Part shown: positions 21,110-31,139 of the stretch, piece after piece
Numbering within the stretch: the first letter of the stretch is position 1
How the letters are laid out: every line of letters begins with the position of its first letter
NCBI RefSeq assembly: GCF_002234675.1
Contig: NC_019860.2
Location: 13,266,586-13,330,585 of the forward strand
Length of the DNA stretch: 64,000 bases
Direction of reading: 5' to 3'
Source of the DNA: Oryzias latipes
Taxonomy: Eukaryota > Chordata > Actinopteri > Beloniformes > Adrianichthyidae
Position numbers and translations under genes: made by a program
The notes under the pieces: model-generated
Seen by the model: the letters and a program-made list of their open reading frames with translations, nothing else
Database searches by the model: none
Told to the model about the DNA's origin: nothing

Positions 21110-21500
21110 AAAAGTCTCGTTCCCCTCTCGAATTGTTCGATGCTTCCCCAACGACAAACCCAGGATCAGCAGTGACCTGAAGAATCTCCTGAACAGGAAA
21201 AAGAGAGCTTTCAGACCCGGAGGAGCTAAAGAGGGTACAGCACCGATAAGTACGGCATCAGCTGAGGAAGGGGAGAGATTCCCACAGGAGGAATCTGGAA
21301 TCCAAACTCCATCAGGATAACATGAGAGGAATGAAGAGGATCGCAGGATGCGGGGGGAGAAGCAGACCCATCAGAGGCAGCAAAGAGAGAGCTAACGAGT
21401 TTAACACCTTTTTATGTAGGTGTAGCTCTCTGAATGCCTCTGCCTCCTCCCCCTGCCTTCATCACACCACCCCCTCTGCTTCCTCTCGGTTGCTGCACAA
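21110..21500 (+). mobile_element. CR1/L2-type LINE fragment (pre-RT region), decayed
   Basis: Degraded frames carry the phrases KKRAF, 'KLHQDNMRG', GMKRIAGC and SKERANEFNTFLCR with SSPCLHHTTP. These are typical of the spacer between endonuclease and reverse transcriptase in fish CR1/L2-clade LINEs (NRKKRAFRSGDKEEL-like, GMKTITG-like, ANELNxFFNRF-like; family knowledge). Several frameshifts and an in-frame stop are present. Confidence 0.55.
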
Positions 21501-21597
21501 ACTGTTTTTTTTTCGCAGATCTTTTGCCTGAAAACAAAAACACAGGTTGTGCCGTGAAGATTCTTCAAACTAGAACCTTAATCTTAAACTAACAAGG

Positions 21598-22500
21598 ATG
21601 AAGAAATCAAAAGAAAACCGCGGCTCACTTAACCTTCGGACAATATGGAAGTGGATGCTTCTAAGGAGAACCGACACATCAAAGAAATCCATTCCTATGC
21701 ATGTCAAATGAAGGATGATGAAGAATGCTCTTCAATGCCCAACACACCTATGAAACGTCCCCCTGAAAAGGTGAGAGAAGAAGAAAAGCAAAATAATCCT
21801 GATAAAACCGCTGCTACTGAGCCAACTTTGTCTGAGCTACAGTCCACCATTATCACAGCAGTTACTGAAAAAAATGAACGAACAAGCAGACAAAACTGAT
21901 AAAGCTGTGCATTACAATACTGTCCAAATTGACAATTTGAAGAAGTTGCACGATTTTTGCCATCAGGACGTAATGGACTTTAAAAGGAAAAAAATAAACG
22001 AGAGCCTGAAAAAGCTATGTAAACAGCTAGAGAGGTTGGAGAGATGGAAAACCAAAAGGAATGATGCAGACTGCTACAGCAGAAGAGTGAATCTACGCCC
22101 GTCTGGTGTCCCTGAATGAAATTCCGAGGACATCAAATCAAGGGTCCAAGAAATTTTGAAAGAGATCTTACCAACCAAAGATGCTGCAGTGGTGGTCTCA
22201 GCAATCGACGTCGCACACCGAGTTGGAAAGCCCAGTGGGAATGGAACCATTCAACGTCCCCGGCCCATAATCATCAGGTTCCTGTCCAGATCGGCCAGAG
22301 ATCTCCTGGGGAAAAGTTCTAAAAAGAATGTCTACCTACTGGATCATCATCTCCGTCTCCAGGAAGATCTCACATCTGCTGATGAAGAAGCTTGCAGCCA
22401 CTTATGGCCAGTGATGAAGGCAGCCAGGGAGAAAGGAAAGAAAGCCTACTTCTTTGAAAACATGACTTTCATGAACGGCAAAGAAATATTACTGAGTTAA
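21598..22500 (+). pseudogene. L1-type LINE ORF1 (RNA-binding protein), frameshifted
   Basis: ORF1p is the RNA chaperone that coats LINE RNA. The best start is the ATG at 21598 (MKKSKENRGSLNLRT). The reading frame then shifts at least three times (near 21640, 21880 and 22110) before finishing in frame at 22500. Visible parts are a coiled-coil-like stretch (QIDNLKKL...KLCKQLERLERW), an RRM-like start (DADCYSRRVNLRPSGVPE), and the C-terminal domain (VAHRVGKPSGNG, RPIIIRFLSRSARDLL, KKNVYLLDHHLR, ending NGKEILLS). ORF2 does not follow: about 110 bases later the sequence is the broken minus-strand gene. This 5' LINE piece is separate from the ORF2 copy at 5.5-8.6 kb. Confidence 0.8.
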
Positions 22501-22604
22501 GTTGAATTATGTTTGTAAAGGTCAGTATGACAGTATAGAACAGACTAAAGGTTTAAGGTATACTGAATATGTGCAGCGGTTCCTGAACAAAACCAAGAAG
22601 TTCC

Positions 22605-23190
22605 TAAGTTAATTTATTTTCTCTTTTATCTTGTTCAGTTCTTCCTTGTACAGGCTCTGCAGAGTCTCAAATTTGAAGTCCCAGAAGCCAACAAGGGCCT
22701 GTCCCTCCTGCCCAGGCCTCAGGAGACCTCACCCGTGCCTCCTCAAACGCCTGCTGGAACCTGACCGCCTCCACAAAGTCAGAATGGGCTGAGGAGTAAC
22801 AGATGAGGCCGTCCTGCAGGTCCAAAAGCTCTGGTAAAACCATCACACTTTAATGTAAGAGAGAAGAATCTCAGACATGTCACCTTGTTGACCATCAGTG
22901 GGGGGTGAGACGCTGTCCTTCTGGTGGGGGGACACCAGGTTGATGGCGTAGCTCACGTCATTTTCCAGCAGCCAGTTGAAGGTCTTGACCTGTTATTTTC
23001 CAAACTGGACCTTCCACCGGTTAAGCACCAGGGTGGGGTTATGGACATGCCCCCCCCTCGCCTGTGACATGGGCTCGTGCCTCCTCCACCTCCTTCGGGG
23101 TTTTGGCCATGTGGCTCTCTCTTTGGGGGACAGAGTGCTTGTGCCTCCATTGAGGCTCCTGAAAACTGAATGTTCAGTCGAAACAAAGCG
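22605..23190 (-). pseudogene. N-terminal part of the same uncharacterised multicopy teleost gene family, broken
   Basis: Minus-strand frames read NRWKVQFGKY (~23020), VKTFNWLLENDVSYAINLV and SPHQKD (~22985-22920). An exon with 'cag' acceptor and GT donor follows (LLDLQDGLICYSSAHSDFVE plus AVRFQQAFEEAR, ~22830-22730), then LVGFWDFKFETLQSLYKEEL and NK (~22700-22630). From memory, the TFNWLLENDVxYA and VGFGDFKFETL motifs occur in that order at the N-terminus of the teleost family whose C-terminal motifs are at 17330-18585. A frame break lies next to NRWKVQFGKY ('aaaataacagg'). An L1 5' piece adjoins its downstream side at about 22605. Confidence 0.5.
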
Positions 23191-23256
23191 AAAACCTCCA
23201 GAAATGTTAATGAAAAGACTGAGAAAAGTAATAAAGAGTTATAATTTCAGTGAAAA

Positions 23257-23312
23257 AGACCTAGCAAACGAATAAACTGATGAAGATCTAGCAAACGACT
23301 AAACTGATGAAC
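23257..23312. repeat. Short ~27-bp tandem repeat, second location
   Basis: Two units ('gacctagcaaacgaataaac' and 'gatctagcaaacgactaaac' with 'tgatgaa'). Homologous to 18634-18712 and in the same position between the broken gene and a tRNA-like array. Confidence 0.75.
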
Positions 23313-23319
23313 TGATGTC

Positions 23320-24100
23320 TGAGTTTCCTCCTTTCATCTAAATGTAGATCACCTGTTGTTATGCAGACAGAGTGGCTCAGCGGAAACACGTCTGACCCTA
23401 AAATGTAAGGATGATGGTTCAAAACCCACCAAACATTTTTGTTGATAAACTCAGCAGTTTTTTTAGAGTGTAGAACATCTTCCCCTTAAATCAGAGATGA
23501 GCTGCAACCCTGTAGCAGACAAAGCAGCTCAGTGGGAATGACTTAAACTCATAAACTGAAGATTGGGTGTTCAAATCCCATTCCGTATCTTTGTAAATCA
23601 AAGATTTTTTTCAGAGTGTAGAACATCTTCACTTCAAATAAGAGACGAACAGCCGCTCTCCTTTAGACAGAACAGCTCAGTGGTAATGTCTTGATCCTAG
23701 AAGCAGACAATGTGGAACGTCTTCACCTCATAAGAACAACAAGTTGCTGTTCTGTTGCAGACATGAGGGCTCATTGGAAAAACATCAGACCATCAAAGCA
23801 GAAGACTGAGGGTTCAAATCCCTTTAAGTGTCTTTGTAAATAAAACTAATAGTTTTCTCATAATGTAGAACGTCTTCACCTCATAAGAACGACGAGCTGT
23901 TGTTCTTGTCTTGGTAGAATAGCACAGTGGTAGAGAGCAGATTATTAATAATCAGAAGAGTGCAGGTTCAATGCCCAACTTGAGACAGAGGCAGTAACTT
24001 ACCTCTGTCAGCTAGAAACTTAAAGACTCAAGATAATTGAAGAGAGCAGGAGCTTATCATTCTTTTGAGGTGAAGACGTTCCAGACTCTCAAATAATTGT
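23320..24100 (+). repeat. Tandem array 2 of ~150-bp units with tRNA-like A and B boxes
   Basis: A-box-like motifs start at 23373 (tggctcagcgg), 23525 (cagctcagtgg), 23673 (cagctcagtgg), ~23767 (gggctcattgg) and ~23919 (tagcacagtggtag). B-box-like motifs follow at 23416 (ggttcaaaacc), ~23568 (gtgttcaaatccc), 23809 (gggttcaaatccc) and ~23973 (aggttcaatgccc). The third unit lost its B box and about 55 bases. Units match array 1 in order (first to first, second to second, last two to last two), so the arrays arose by duplication of a whole array, not by independent expansion. The array is closed by an inverted copy of the spacer (gaggtgaagacgttccagac, 24066-24085). Confidence 0.72.
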
Positions 24101-24136
24101 TATTTTTTTTAAAAGACACTTTGGGAGGATAAAAAC

Positions 24137-24172
24137 TCTCCCAATGTTAAAGTGCCTTGGATAGCACAAGGG
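24137..24172 (+). mobile_element. TTAA-type MITE, copy 5, right-end stub
   Basis: 'ctcccaatgttaaagtgcc' and 'ggatagcacaaggg' followed by TTAA (24173-24176). Only the last ~36 bases remain. It occupies the same flank as the full MITE at 11390-11597 but in the opposite orientation. Confidence 0.8.
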
Positions 24173-24593
24173 TTAAGCAGATTATTTCTTCCTGCTTGAA
24201 GACAACAGAACCAGTCCAACCAGATCACACTAGGTTCATTTGTCTGGCTGAAGACAAGGGGGTTGGGTGGAGCATTTGAGGGGCAGGGCAGATGAAGGTC
24301 TACGGTTCTGCTGCTGGATGGATGGAAGAGGGGTGTGGCCTCAGCCTATTGTCCTGGGGCCTCATTTATAAAACTTTGCGTAGGATTTGCGTCAGAAGTG
24401 GCGTACGGATGAAACATAGGACGTGTGTACGCACAGAAATATTCGGATTTATAAAACCGTGCGCACGCACATCCTATGCATCTTTCCCTTAATAAATCAC
24501 AACCAATTCTAAATGCTGCGCAACTTTTGCGGCTTCATGACACGCCCATAGTTGCCCATAAATAGTCCGTGAAACGCCCACAAATTAATATTC

Positions 24594-24722
24594 ATGGCTT
24601 GCAAAATCATGGCAAACACAGAGAGGAAATCAAAAAAACGTAACTTCACTCAATGTGAAGTAGAAGTTATCGTTGGCGATGTGGAAAAGAGGAGAAGAAT
24701 GTTGTTTGGAGGGCACAGTGTC
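24594..24722 (+). pseudogene. Harbinger Myb/SANT-like DNA-binding protein, N-terminal stub
   Basis: The partner protein of Harbinger transposase, which brings it to DNA. The frame starts at an ATG and reads KKRNFTQCEVEVIVGDVEKR and LFGGHS, the first helix region of the Myb/SANT-like (MADF-type) domain of these elements. Beyond about residue 43 the frame runs into the antisense of the transposase stub, so the rest of the domain is missing. Confidence 0.65.
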
Positions 24723-24739
24723 ACCGGAGCGCCAGATGC

Positions 24740-24929
24740 ACCGGGTGACACACGTGGTTCCTCCGAGTGCTCCTCTGTCGCAGAGGTCCAACAGGACGGC
24801 TCGAGGAAGTTGGAACCGGCTCATAAGCCACTCGTCCTCGTTTGTCAGCAAGTCTTCTTGCTGTCTAAAGATGTGTTCACTCCGAATTCTTCCATTTGCC
24901 ACATCTTCTAAGAGAGCAAGATCAGCCAT
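24740..24929 (-). pseudogene. HARBI1-like transposase, N-terminal stub
   Basis: The minus-strand frame from ATG at 24929 reads MADLALLEDVANGRIRSEHI, FRQQEDLL, DEWLMSRFQLPRAVLLDLC. This is the helical N-terminus of PIF/Harbinger transposases (…FR..EDLL...D.WLISRFRFPRAVLLELC in family knowledge). The DDE catalytic domain is absent because of the internal deletion; residues after LDLC no longer fit. Confidence 0.7.
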
Positions 24930-25848
24930 TGTGCGTCATTACGCATTGTGATGGGGCATTTTATTTCCCTCCATTTAATTACATCTGACAAGCTACAGAT
25001 GTCGGTAATAATCGACGTGGAAATGGGAAATTGATCAGCGCAAATGTAATTTCTTGTTGCTTTCTGAAAGGTTGAGACATACGCCATACATGATTTTATC
25101 AAAATAAAACAAACTAAAGGCATATGTATGAATACCATAATTCCATAACTTATGAAGAAATGTTTTAACATTAAAACAACTTTCCCCAGTGGACAATTAG
25201 TACGTCTGTACGTCCCTCCGCACCTATATCTGCTCCGCCAGACGGACACACTGACGAGAATATCAGTTTTGTACATTATTTCGTTCTGTTAACTATATTA
25301 TTTATGAGGATGAATTGCACAACATGCCAATATTGCAGAACATATTTCACTTTTCTTTTTGCAAATATGTGTTCATTTGAATTTCTGTTGTAATTTTCGT
25401 TTGATTTTTTTTGTATGTTTCACTGCTGATCGATCAAACGGGTGTTCGTGTAGGCTTTTAATTGTAAGACTTGTTTTGTGAAGTCTTCATGTTATTTATG
25501 AGAGGCAGTATTGTCATTTTCACTTTCACGTGTTTCTTCCATCTGCCGACGGTGTCGCCGTTTCTCATTTCAGCAGTTTTTGTGCGTACGCCTGGGTCAG
25601 AGCTTGCATGAAGGTACGCACATTTTCCCGTCAAGTTTGCTTTTTATAAATATCAATTATTGCGTAGAGAGTGGAAAATCTGTATGACATTAAAAAAGGC
25701 ATTTTTTCCCCCCCATCATGCCTCAGAAGTGTCGCAGACTCAAAAGGGAGCTGGACCTGTCAGATCAGAACCATTTGGGTCAAACTGACAATGAAAGAGT
25801 TTTAGTAGACAGATAATTGCATACAGGAGCATTCAGACTAATATGTAA

Positions 25849-25873
25849 CCCTTGTGCTATCTTAGATGACCCC
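25849..25873 (+). mobile_element. TTAA-type MITE, copy 6, left-end stub
   Basis: 25 bases of the left end (cccttgtgctatcttagatg plus 'acccc'). Copy A of the duplication has an empty site here ('tatttaaaatctaaattt'), so the element inserted after the duplication and was then nearly all deleted. Confidence 0.8.
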
Positions 25874-25977
25874 AATCTAAATTTTACATCCTCAGGTCCC
25901 TCCTGATTAAAACATTTTGTTTACAAACAGGAAATATGTGGGCACTATAAGATGTGCTGTTGATATACAACATGAAT

Positions 25978-26035
25978 GTACTAGTCTTCTAGTGCATGTA
26001 CTAAAACTGGAATGATACAGAGAAGATTAGCATGG
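25978..26035 (+). ncRNA. U6 snRNA-like sequence, 3'-truncated second copy
   Basis: 58 bases matching the first half of 12081-12187: hairpin 'gtactagtcttctagtgc' (one mismatch in the stem), 'atgtactaaaactgg', 'gatacagagaagattagc'. It ends at 'atgg' and runs into unrelated sequence. TATAAG is again about 32-27 bases upstream. It cannot make a functional U6. Confidence 0.75.
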
Positions 26036-26330
26036 ATGATACTCAGAATAGTGTTCATCTTTTTCCCGAAAGCTGTTTCTTCTTTTTTCTTTTTTTTTAT
26101 AGAAAGCCTTAGATTTTATAAGAGGGATCCTGTTAATGGTTAACTATGTATGTTTTTTCAAAAAGTTTACTAAAAAGTTTCATAAAAAACGAAAAGACGA
26201 CGGAAGAAGAGAAGACAAGTTTATTTATAAACCAGAAAACCAGATCTCACCTCTTTGTTAGATCTGGTTTGTTATAGAAAACACTTTATTGGAGTCAATT
26301 TAGATCATCTGAAAAATTAAAACATTTTAA

Positions 26331-26516
26331 TGACCCCACCCTTACATTGATGTGTTCTCCCTACCATTACAAAGGTGGATAAAGGTGAAGAGGATTTCAT
26401 GTAATCCATGGACACCAGTGAAGATCACAAATCATTGAAGAAAAAAGTTCAGCGCACTGTCTAGTGGGTCTAGATGACCCAACTCCCAATGTTAAAGTAC
26501 CTAGGAAAACACAAGA
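26331..26516 (+). mobile_element. TTAA-type MITE, copy 7, left tip missing
   Basis: 'tgaccccacccttacattga' through 'ctaggaaaacacaagag'. The first ~20 bases are lost directly at a TTAA (26327-26330), and the right tip is mutated. Confidence 0.8.
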
Positions 26517-26667
26517 GATACATTAATAGAAGTTTTTATATGTTAATAAGGTTTCAAATGTGTAAAGTTATTGAAAACTTGGTGTGTAAAAGCCAAAAAG
26601 GCAGATATATTTGATATATCTTTGCACAAATTCTCTCATTTGATGAGTGACCTGCTCCTAAATACAG
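26517..26667. other. Short spacer, no feature seen
   Basis: AT-rich spacer between the MITE and the detached L1 3'UTR; no recognised feature. Confidence 0.4.
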
Positions 26668-28510
26668 CTGTTTGACCACCGGGGGACAGTCTACCAGCTG
26701 TCCCCAACATACCCCCTTCCTCATATAACCTCATATTAGGGTGAGGGGGTGGGGGGCTTAGCCTGCGATGGGCCTTGGGGGGGGGGTTACTAGGCAGTGG
26801 CCCCCCTCCTATGGTTGCCGTATGGAGTGGGCCCCCCCTCTTTCGGTTTTATTTGCACCTTAGACATGTAGGGCCCTTGGTAGGGGGGGTGCTTGGACAT
26901 CACTGCCAGCAAGCAGCAGATGTCCTCCTAGCACCCTACCCGCCAATTTTAACCGCACCTTAGACATTTAGGGCCCCTTGGTGGGGAGGGTGAGGGGAGG
27001 GTAATCTTGGTGGGGAGGGTAATCAGGAGATGTCCCCTTAGTGCCCTACCCGCCAATTTTAACTGCTCCGCCCTTAGTACACACACCCCTCCCCCCTCAA
27101 TATATACATCCCAACATAAACACACACACATGCACACACACACCCTCTCAAACACACATACACGCACACACATTTTGCAAGGAAGGTGGGACCTATGACC
27201 ATCTGTCCCCTACCTCTTCCCTGGTGGGGGGTACGGGCCCCTTTGCAACGGCGGCCGTGTCCCCGGGGCGCCGGCTTCCTGGGCCCGGCGGTGCTCTCTC
27301 CGCGCGGTGGGGGGGTTCACATTACATCTGAGCCGGGGGTGTTCGTGTCCCTGGGGGGTGGGTTCTGGTCCCTGCTCCTGAGCGCTGGGCCCCGCCAAAT
27401 TTCCAACTGTGGCCGAGCCTGGTCGGGCCATATTTACAACACCCCTTGTGGGCCCTCTTTTTTCCCCGGGGTTCCCCCTCCTGGGCGGGGGCGGCGGGCC
27501 CCTGCCTTGCTCCTCCCTGGACCAACCGTGGGCCGGGCGGATGGCTGCCTGGAGTGCGGAGCGGGTCTCCCTTGGGGGGTCCTGGCTCGTACCTGGGGTG
27601 GGGGCGGGGGATGCCCGGAACTCCTGGGTGGTGGTGGGGTGCTCGTCTGGGGCTCTGGGCGTCCTTCTTCAGTGGGGCCCTGCGTTGGGCGCTCCCGGCG
27701 CGGCGGGGGGGCTGCTCTCCTGGTTAGGCTGGGGCGGCGCTCTCTTTCCCTCCGTGCCTCCCTGCTCTCTGGCTCTGGGGGCCTTGCAGCGGTCCTGCTG
27801 GCCCTGGCCTGGGTGGCGGGCTTGGTCGCCCGGGCGGCGGTTGTTCCCTCCCGGTTCCCGTGTGGCGTTGGGGGGATTACGGCTGCCACTGCTGCTGCGG
27901 TGGGGGTCTTGGGGTGGGGATGGCTGGGCACTCTCCCTCCTTCTTGTCACGTTTCACCATCCATTTTAGAAGAACATAAACACTCACCTGAGCACAGTTT
28001 GAATGATTGAATGACTGAAATATTTCACACTAGTTGGTTTTAAAGGCATAAGTATGCGTGTGAACACTATCTGTTTTGTGTTCATGTCGACAGGTGGACA
28101 TTTTTGCAGCTAGCAGGTGTGTTTATAACATTTGAGTGTGTGTGTGGATAGGCCCCGCCCTTTTTGTACTACATTTGAACCTTACCATAATGATTAACAA
28201 CCAGTAAACTTGTTGCTTTATGCTGCTTCATGGTCTTACCCCCCTTCCCCTCCTATTATCACCCTCCTACCCCCCCTCTCTCTAACGTCCCTCTCTCTTC
28301 TTCCCCTCTTTCCTTTTCCGTCCGGTCCAACACCAAAGATTTTCAAACATGATTGAAATTAATAAAGTTTGGCCTCAATTACAAAAGGGGTTTATTCAGA
28401 GATACCTTTGGTTTGTCTGAAGATAAATAACCCCTCTTGTTAAAGTAAAATATGTCCAACACAAGAGGCCCTCAGCTCTCATCTGTCTGCCTAGCTGTTG
28501 GACAGGACAA

Positions 28511-28547
<37 letters not shown>
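26668..28547 (+). mobile_element. Detached L1-type 3'UTR with poly-A tail
   Basis: A 5'-truncated LINE insertion holding only 3'UTR. 26668-27230 is the inverse of 6120-5572; 27230-27960 is a second GC-rich block; 27960-28230 and a C/T-rich block (28236-28320) follow; the end reads 'gctgttggacaggacaagtt' then 34 A (28514-28547). The same tail order occurs inverted at 42362-43200. The direction (poly-A on the + strand) fixes the sense strand. It encodes no protein; the Gly/Ala/Pro-rich frames are composition artefacts. Confidence 0.8.
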
Positions 28548-28550
<3 letters not shown>

Positions 28551-28739
28551 TCCTCGTTGGTCATCCATAAGCCCATTTTTTTGGTCTACTTTTCTGAGAA
28601 AACAGTGGACTCTTTATAAACTACAAAATCGTGCACTCTTCCAGTCAACCACTCTAACAGCTACGTATGTCAAGATCTGCTGGCTTCAGCTGCTCAATAA
28701 ACCCGTTCTGAACTGCCTGGTTGGAATGAGGTTTCATTG

Positions 28740-28932
28740 TCTGAGTGAATGTTTCATTTTGACGTGCGCTTGTTTTATGTGGCACAGATCAGCATCACTG
28801 CTCCCACTGAGAGCAATGTTCTTCACATTATAGGTGAGTTAAAAATACACAGTAATCATGTGCAAATATGTCACGGACCTTTGCTCAATTTTCTGTATTT
28901 GGCCCTCACCAAAAAAACTTTGGACACCCCTG
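28740..28932. mobile_element. hAT-type MITE-like fragment
   Basis: It ends with 'ttggacacccctg', the mirror of the caggggtgtc-type terminus of common fish hAT repeats (from memory), after 'gtatttggccctcacc'. The left end is not clear. Confidence 0.35.
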
Positions 28933-30298
28933 GTTTACATCGTCTTCGTTCTGTCTCCCGTCCCCCTCTTCCCTGAGTGGTTTGTCCAACTACCCCCGTG
29001 TAAGGTATCTCGTCCCGCTCTTTTTGCTCAGCCAAAACTCAAGCTATCATGTCCGATGTCCTTTCCTTCTTCACTGAGTCCTTGTAATACGAGTTCTTGA
29101 CTCATTAAATTTAACTTTTGTCATCCACAGCGAAAATGGATGCCGGTGTTATCTGATGTAGGTCATTGCGTAGTTGCGTAGTTTGATTTTAAAGTTTTTT
29201 TTTTAAAGACATGTTTACCATTTCTCTGGATTTTTGGAGCAGCATGAACGTGCCAATGAACTGGAAATAAAACTCCTGTGTAAACCTTGTAAACATTGTG
29301 GTTTAGAAGAACTGATATGAGACACAGACATGACAGAGACGCACCGTAGACCGACCAGTGGAAATTTCTGGTAAGAAAAAATTCTCATTTAAATTTTATG
29401 AAAATGAAATAAATGGGAGAAAAGTTAGCTAGTAAATACAGAAGCTCAAAGATTATTGCTAATAATGAAAGTCCTTTAACTTCAATTGAGAAAAATTACT
29501 AATAAGTATTGTAGGTCAGGAGGTTACTATTTTATTAAAATATATATCTTAAAAGAAATCACAATTCTCACATTTGGCACAAAAGTTGTTTGACAAAGTA
29601 ACTGTAAAAAGGCCCGCCCTCCCCTAAAGAGAAAAGGAAAGTAACATTTTATGGAAGGATCACAAATTCATCTGAAAGTGCATGACACACAAAGGAAGCC
29701 TTTTTACATTAACACAAAAAAAATGTTTTCATTCATTGTTGAAAAATGTTGGTAAATTTCTGTTATCAGTAGTAAAAAAAATAAATTATTATACATGCCA
29801 AAAAAATGTTACAAAGACTGTATCCCTATTTTATGTAGAAATTAAAGTTCACTTTCCATAATGTGCTAAAAAAAAAAAACTACACTTAGTTTTCCCAGAT
29901 GCTCAGTAACAGTTAAAGATACACATATCCAATAAAATGCATTGTTTATTAAGAAAGGAAATAAAAAAAACTGAGTAAATGCATGAAAACTGTATCTTAG
30001 CTGCAATCTAGCTTCATATTTAATTTGATATGCTTTTGTTTAGTATGTTCACTCAGGGCATGTGATGCTTGTTCTTAAGGTGTTTACACTGGACTGTCAA
30101 TAGTGCATGTACCCGCAGTTGATGCGAGATGTCAAAGCAGTGCAAATCTTGCTTCAGGCTTTTTTATTCACAGCTCTAAGACTTGGTGGATTATAAATCC
30201 GGTCGGGCACAAACTGTAATTATTAATTTCCTCTTTATGATCAATTTTCAAGCGCTTGGCACTTTCGTGAATTAAAAGGATTGCCTTCTGTACCTCAG
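28933..30298. other. Intergenic, no gene seen
   Basis: AT-rich with several short poly-A runs. No exon-like frame, RNA gene or named repeat recognised. Confidence 0.45.
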
Positions 30299-30790
30299 TA
30301 CCATAGACTGTATATTAGCTGACAGCTTGACCCCTCCCCCTTGCGTTCCAAATAGGAAGTACCTGCTGGCTTCAAGAAGACAAAATCTCATAGACTTCTA
30401 TTGAGAAATAAACAGTAATTAGTCAGTCATTCTATTTGTCAGCACATTTCTTGCTCTTATAGCTTGTTCTTAATATCTTTTTGATAATCCAATTTTTTTT
30501 CACACTGTTTATTTTCTTTATTGTAAATTATTGAAGTTATACATGCATGGTGCCCGCTGGCCCCTACATCAAAGGTTTGATCAACAGATTCAGTGCAAGG
30601 GGTGTGGATTTTGAAAAAGCATACTCCTGATTGGCGCCAGTAATTGCCCTAGAAACGTGACTCAAACCGTTTAACTGCCTTCAAATGGTGATGCCTGAAG
30701 TGCGTAAAATGGTGACTGAATTGGCGTCATTTCGCTGGAGGTAAGGCATTTTTTATGGATGACGTCACTCTTGCTTTGTCCATTATTTAG
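30299..30790. repeat. Dispersed fish repeat with 'ccatagactgtatat' end
   Basis: It starts 'accatagactgtatattag' and contains 'aaataggaagtacctgctgg', 'ctcatagacttctattgag' and, near the end, 'gatgacgtcactcttgc' and 'tgtccattatttagag'. From memory this is a common teleost non-autonomous element whose ends are inverted (ccatagactgtat / atacagtctatgg); the right end is decayed here. Confidence 0.45.
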
Positions 30791-31139
30791 AGTCAATGAG
30801 AAATACCAATTCTGTTGGTCAAAGTTCAACCTGATTAAACTTTCAGCTCATGAACGCTAGCAATTTGAATGCATATACATGGACTTTTTGAACGCCGATT
30901 GCAGAGGGCGGTATAAACGTAGCTCAACAGAAAAACACATTTTTATATGAAGATCTTTGCTTTCCCTCCTTATCACAGATGGAATGAATGAATGAAGTGT
31001 TGACTAAGTTACATTTCTATAATCATTCAACTACCAGTATTTACAAACTGACTAATGTGGCTAATGTCAAACCTCAAAAATGAAATTCTTTTCTCCCCTT
31101 TGTCCCCAGGGAGTCCGTAGTCTATCCAAACACAAGTCA

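Larger units (their letters stand above)
24352..25678. mobile_element. PIF/Harbinger DNA transposon, internally deleted
   Basis: The segment is absent from copy A of the duplication, which brackets it. The left end reads 'ggggcctcatttataaaac', typical of fish Harbinger elements (from memory); the right end is degraded ('gctttttataaatatc'). Subterminal inverted patches rich in 'gcgtacgcac' occur at both sides (24400-24480 and 25580-25620). It retains the starts of two convergent genes: a Myb/SANT-like protein on + and a HARBI1-like transposase on -. Both are cut at a junction near 24720-24740, so the catalytic core is gone and the element is non-autonomous. Confidence 0.75.
24177..26326. repeat. 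Duplicated segment, copy B, interrupted by insertions
   Basis: Collinear with 11598-12412: 'gcagattatttcttcctgc', 'gaggggcagggcagatgaag', 'catcatgcct', 'gtcagatcagaaccatttgg', the U6-like block, and 'agaaaacact' all recur in order. It differs by a Harbinger derivative (24352-25678), a 25-base MITE stub (25849-25873) and loss of the 3' half of the U6-like block. Confidence 0.75.

Noticed and set aside
24594..24911. A 105-codon host gene with a Myb-like domain
   Set aside because: Only the first ~43 residues are Myb-like; the rest is antisense of a Harbinger transposase stub within a transposon.
27186..28010. 274-codon Gly/Ala/Pro-rich frame and its antisense partners
   Set aside because: Same cause: the detached LINE 3'UTR is GC-rich and lacks AT-rich stop codons. 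Copy 3 of the same sequence does not keep the frame.
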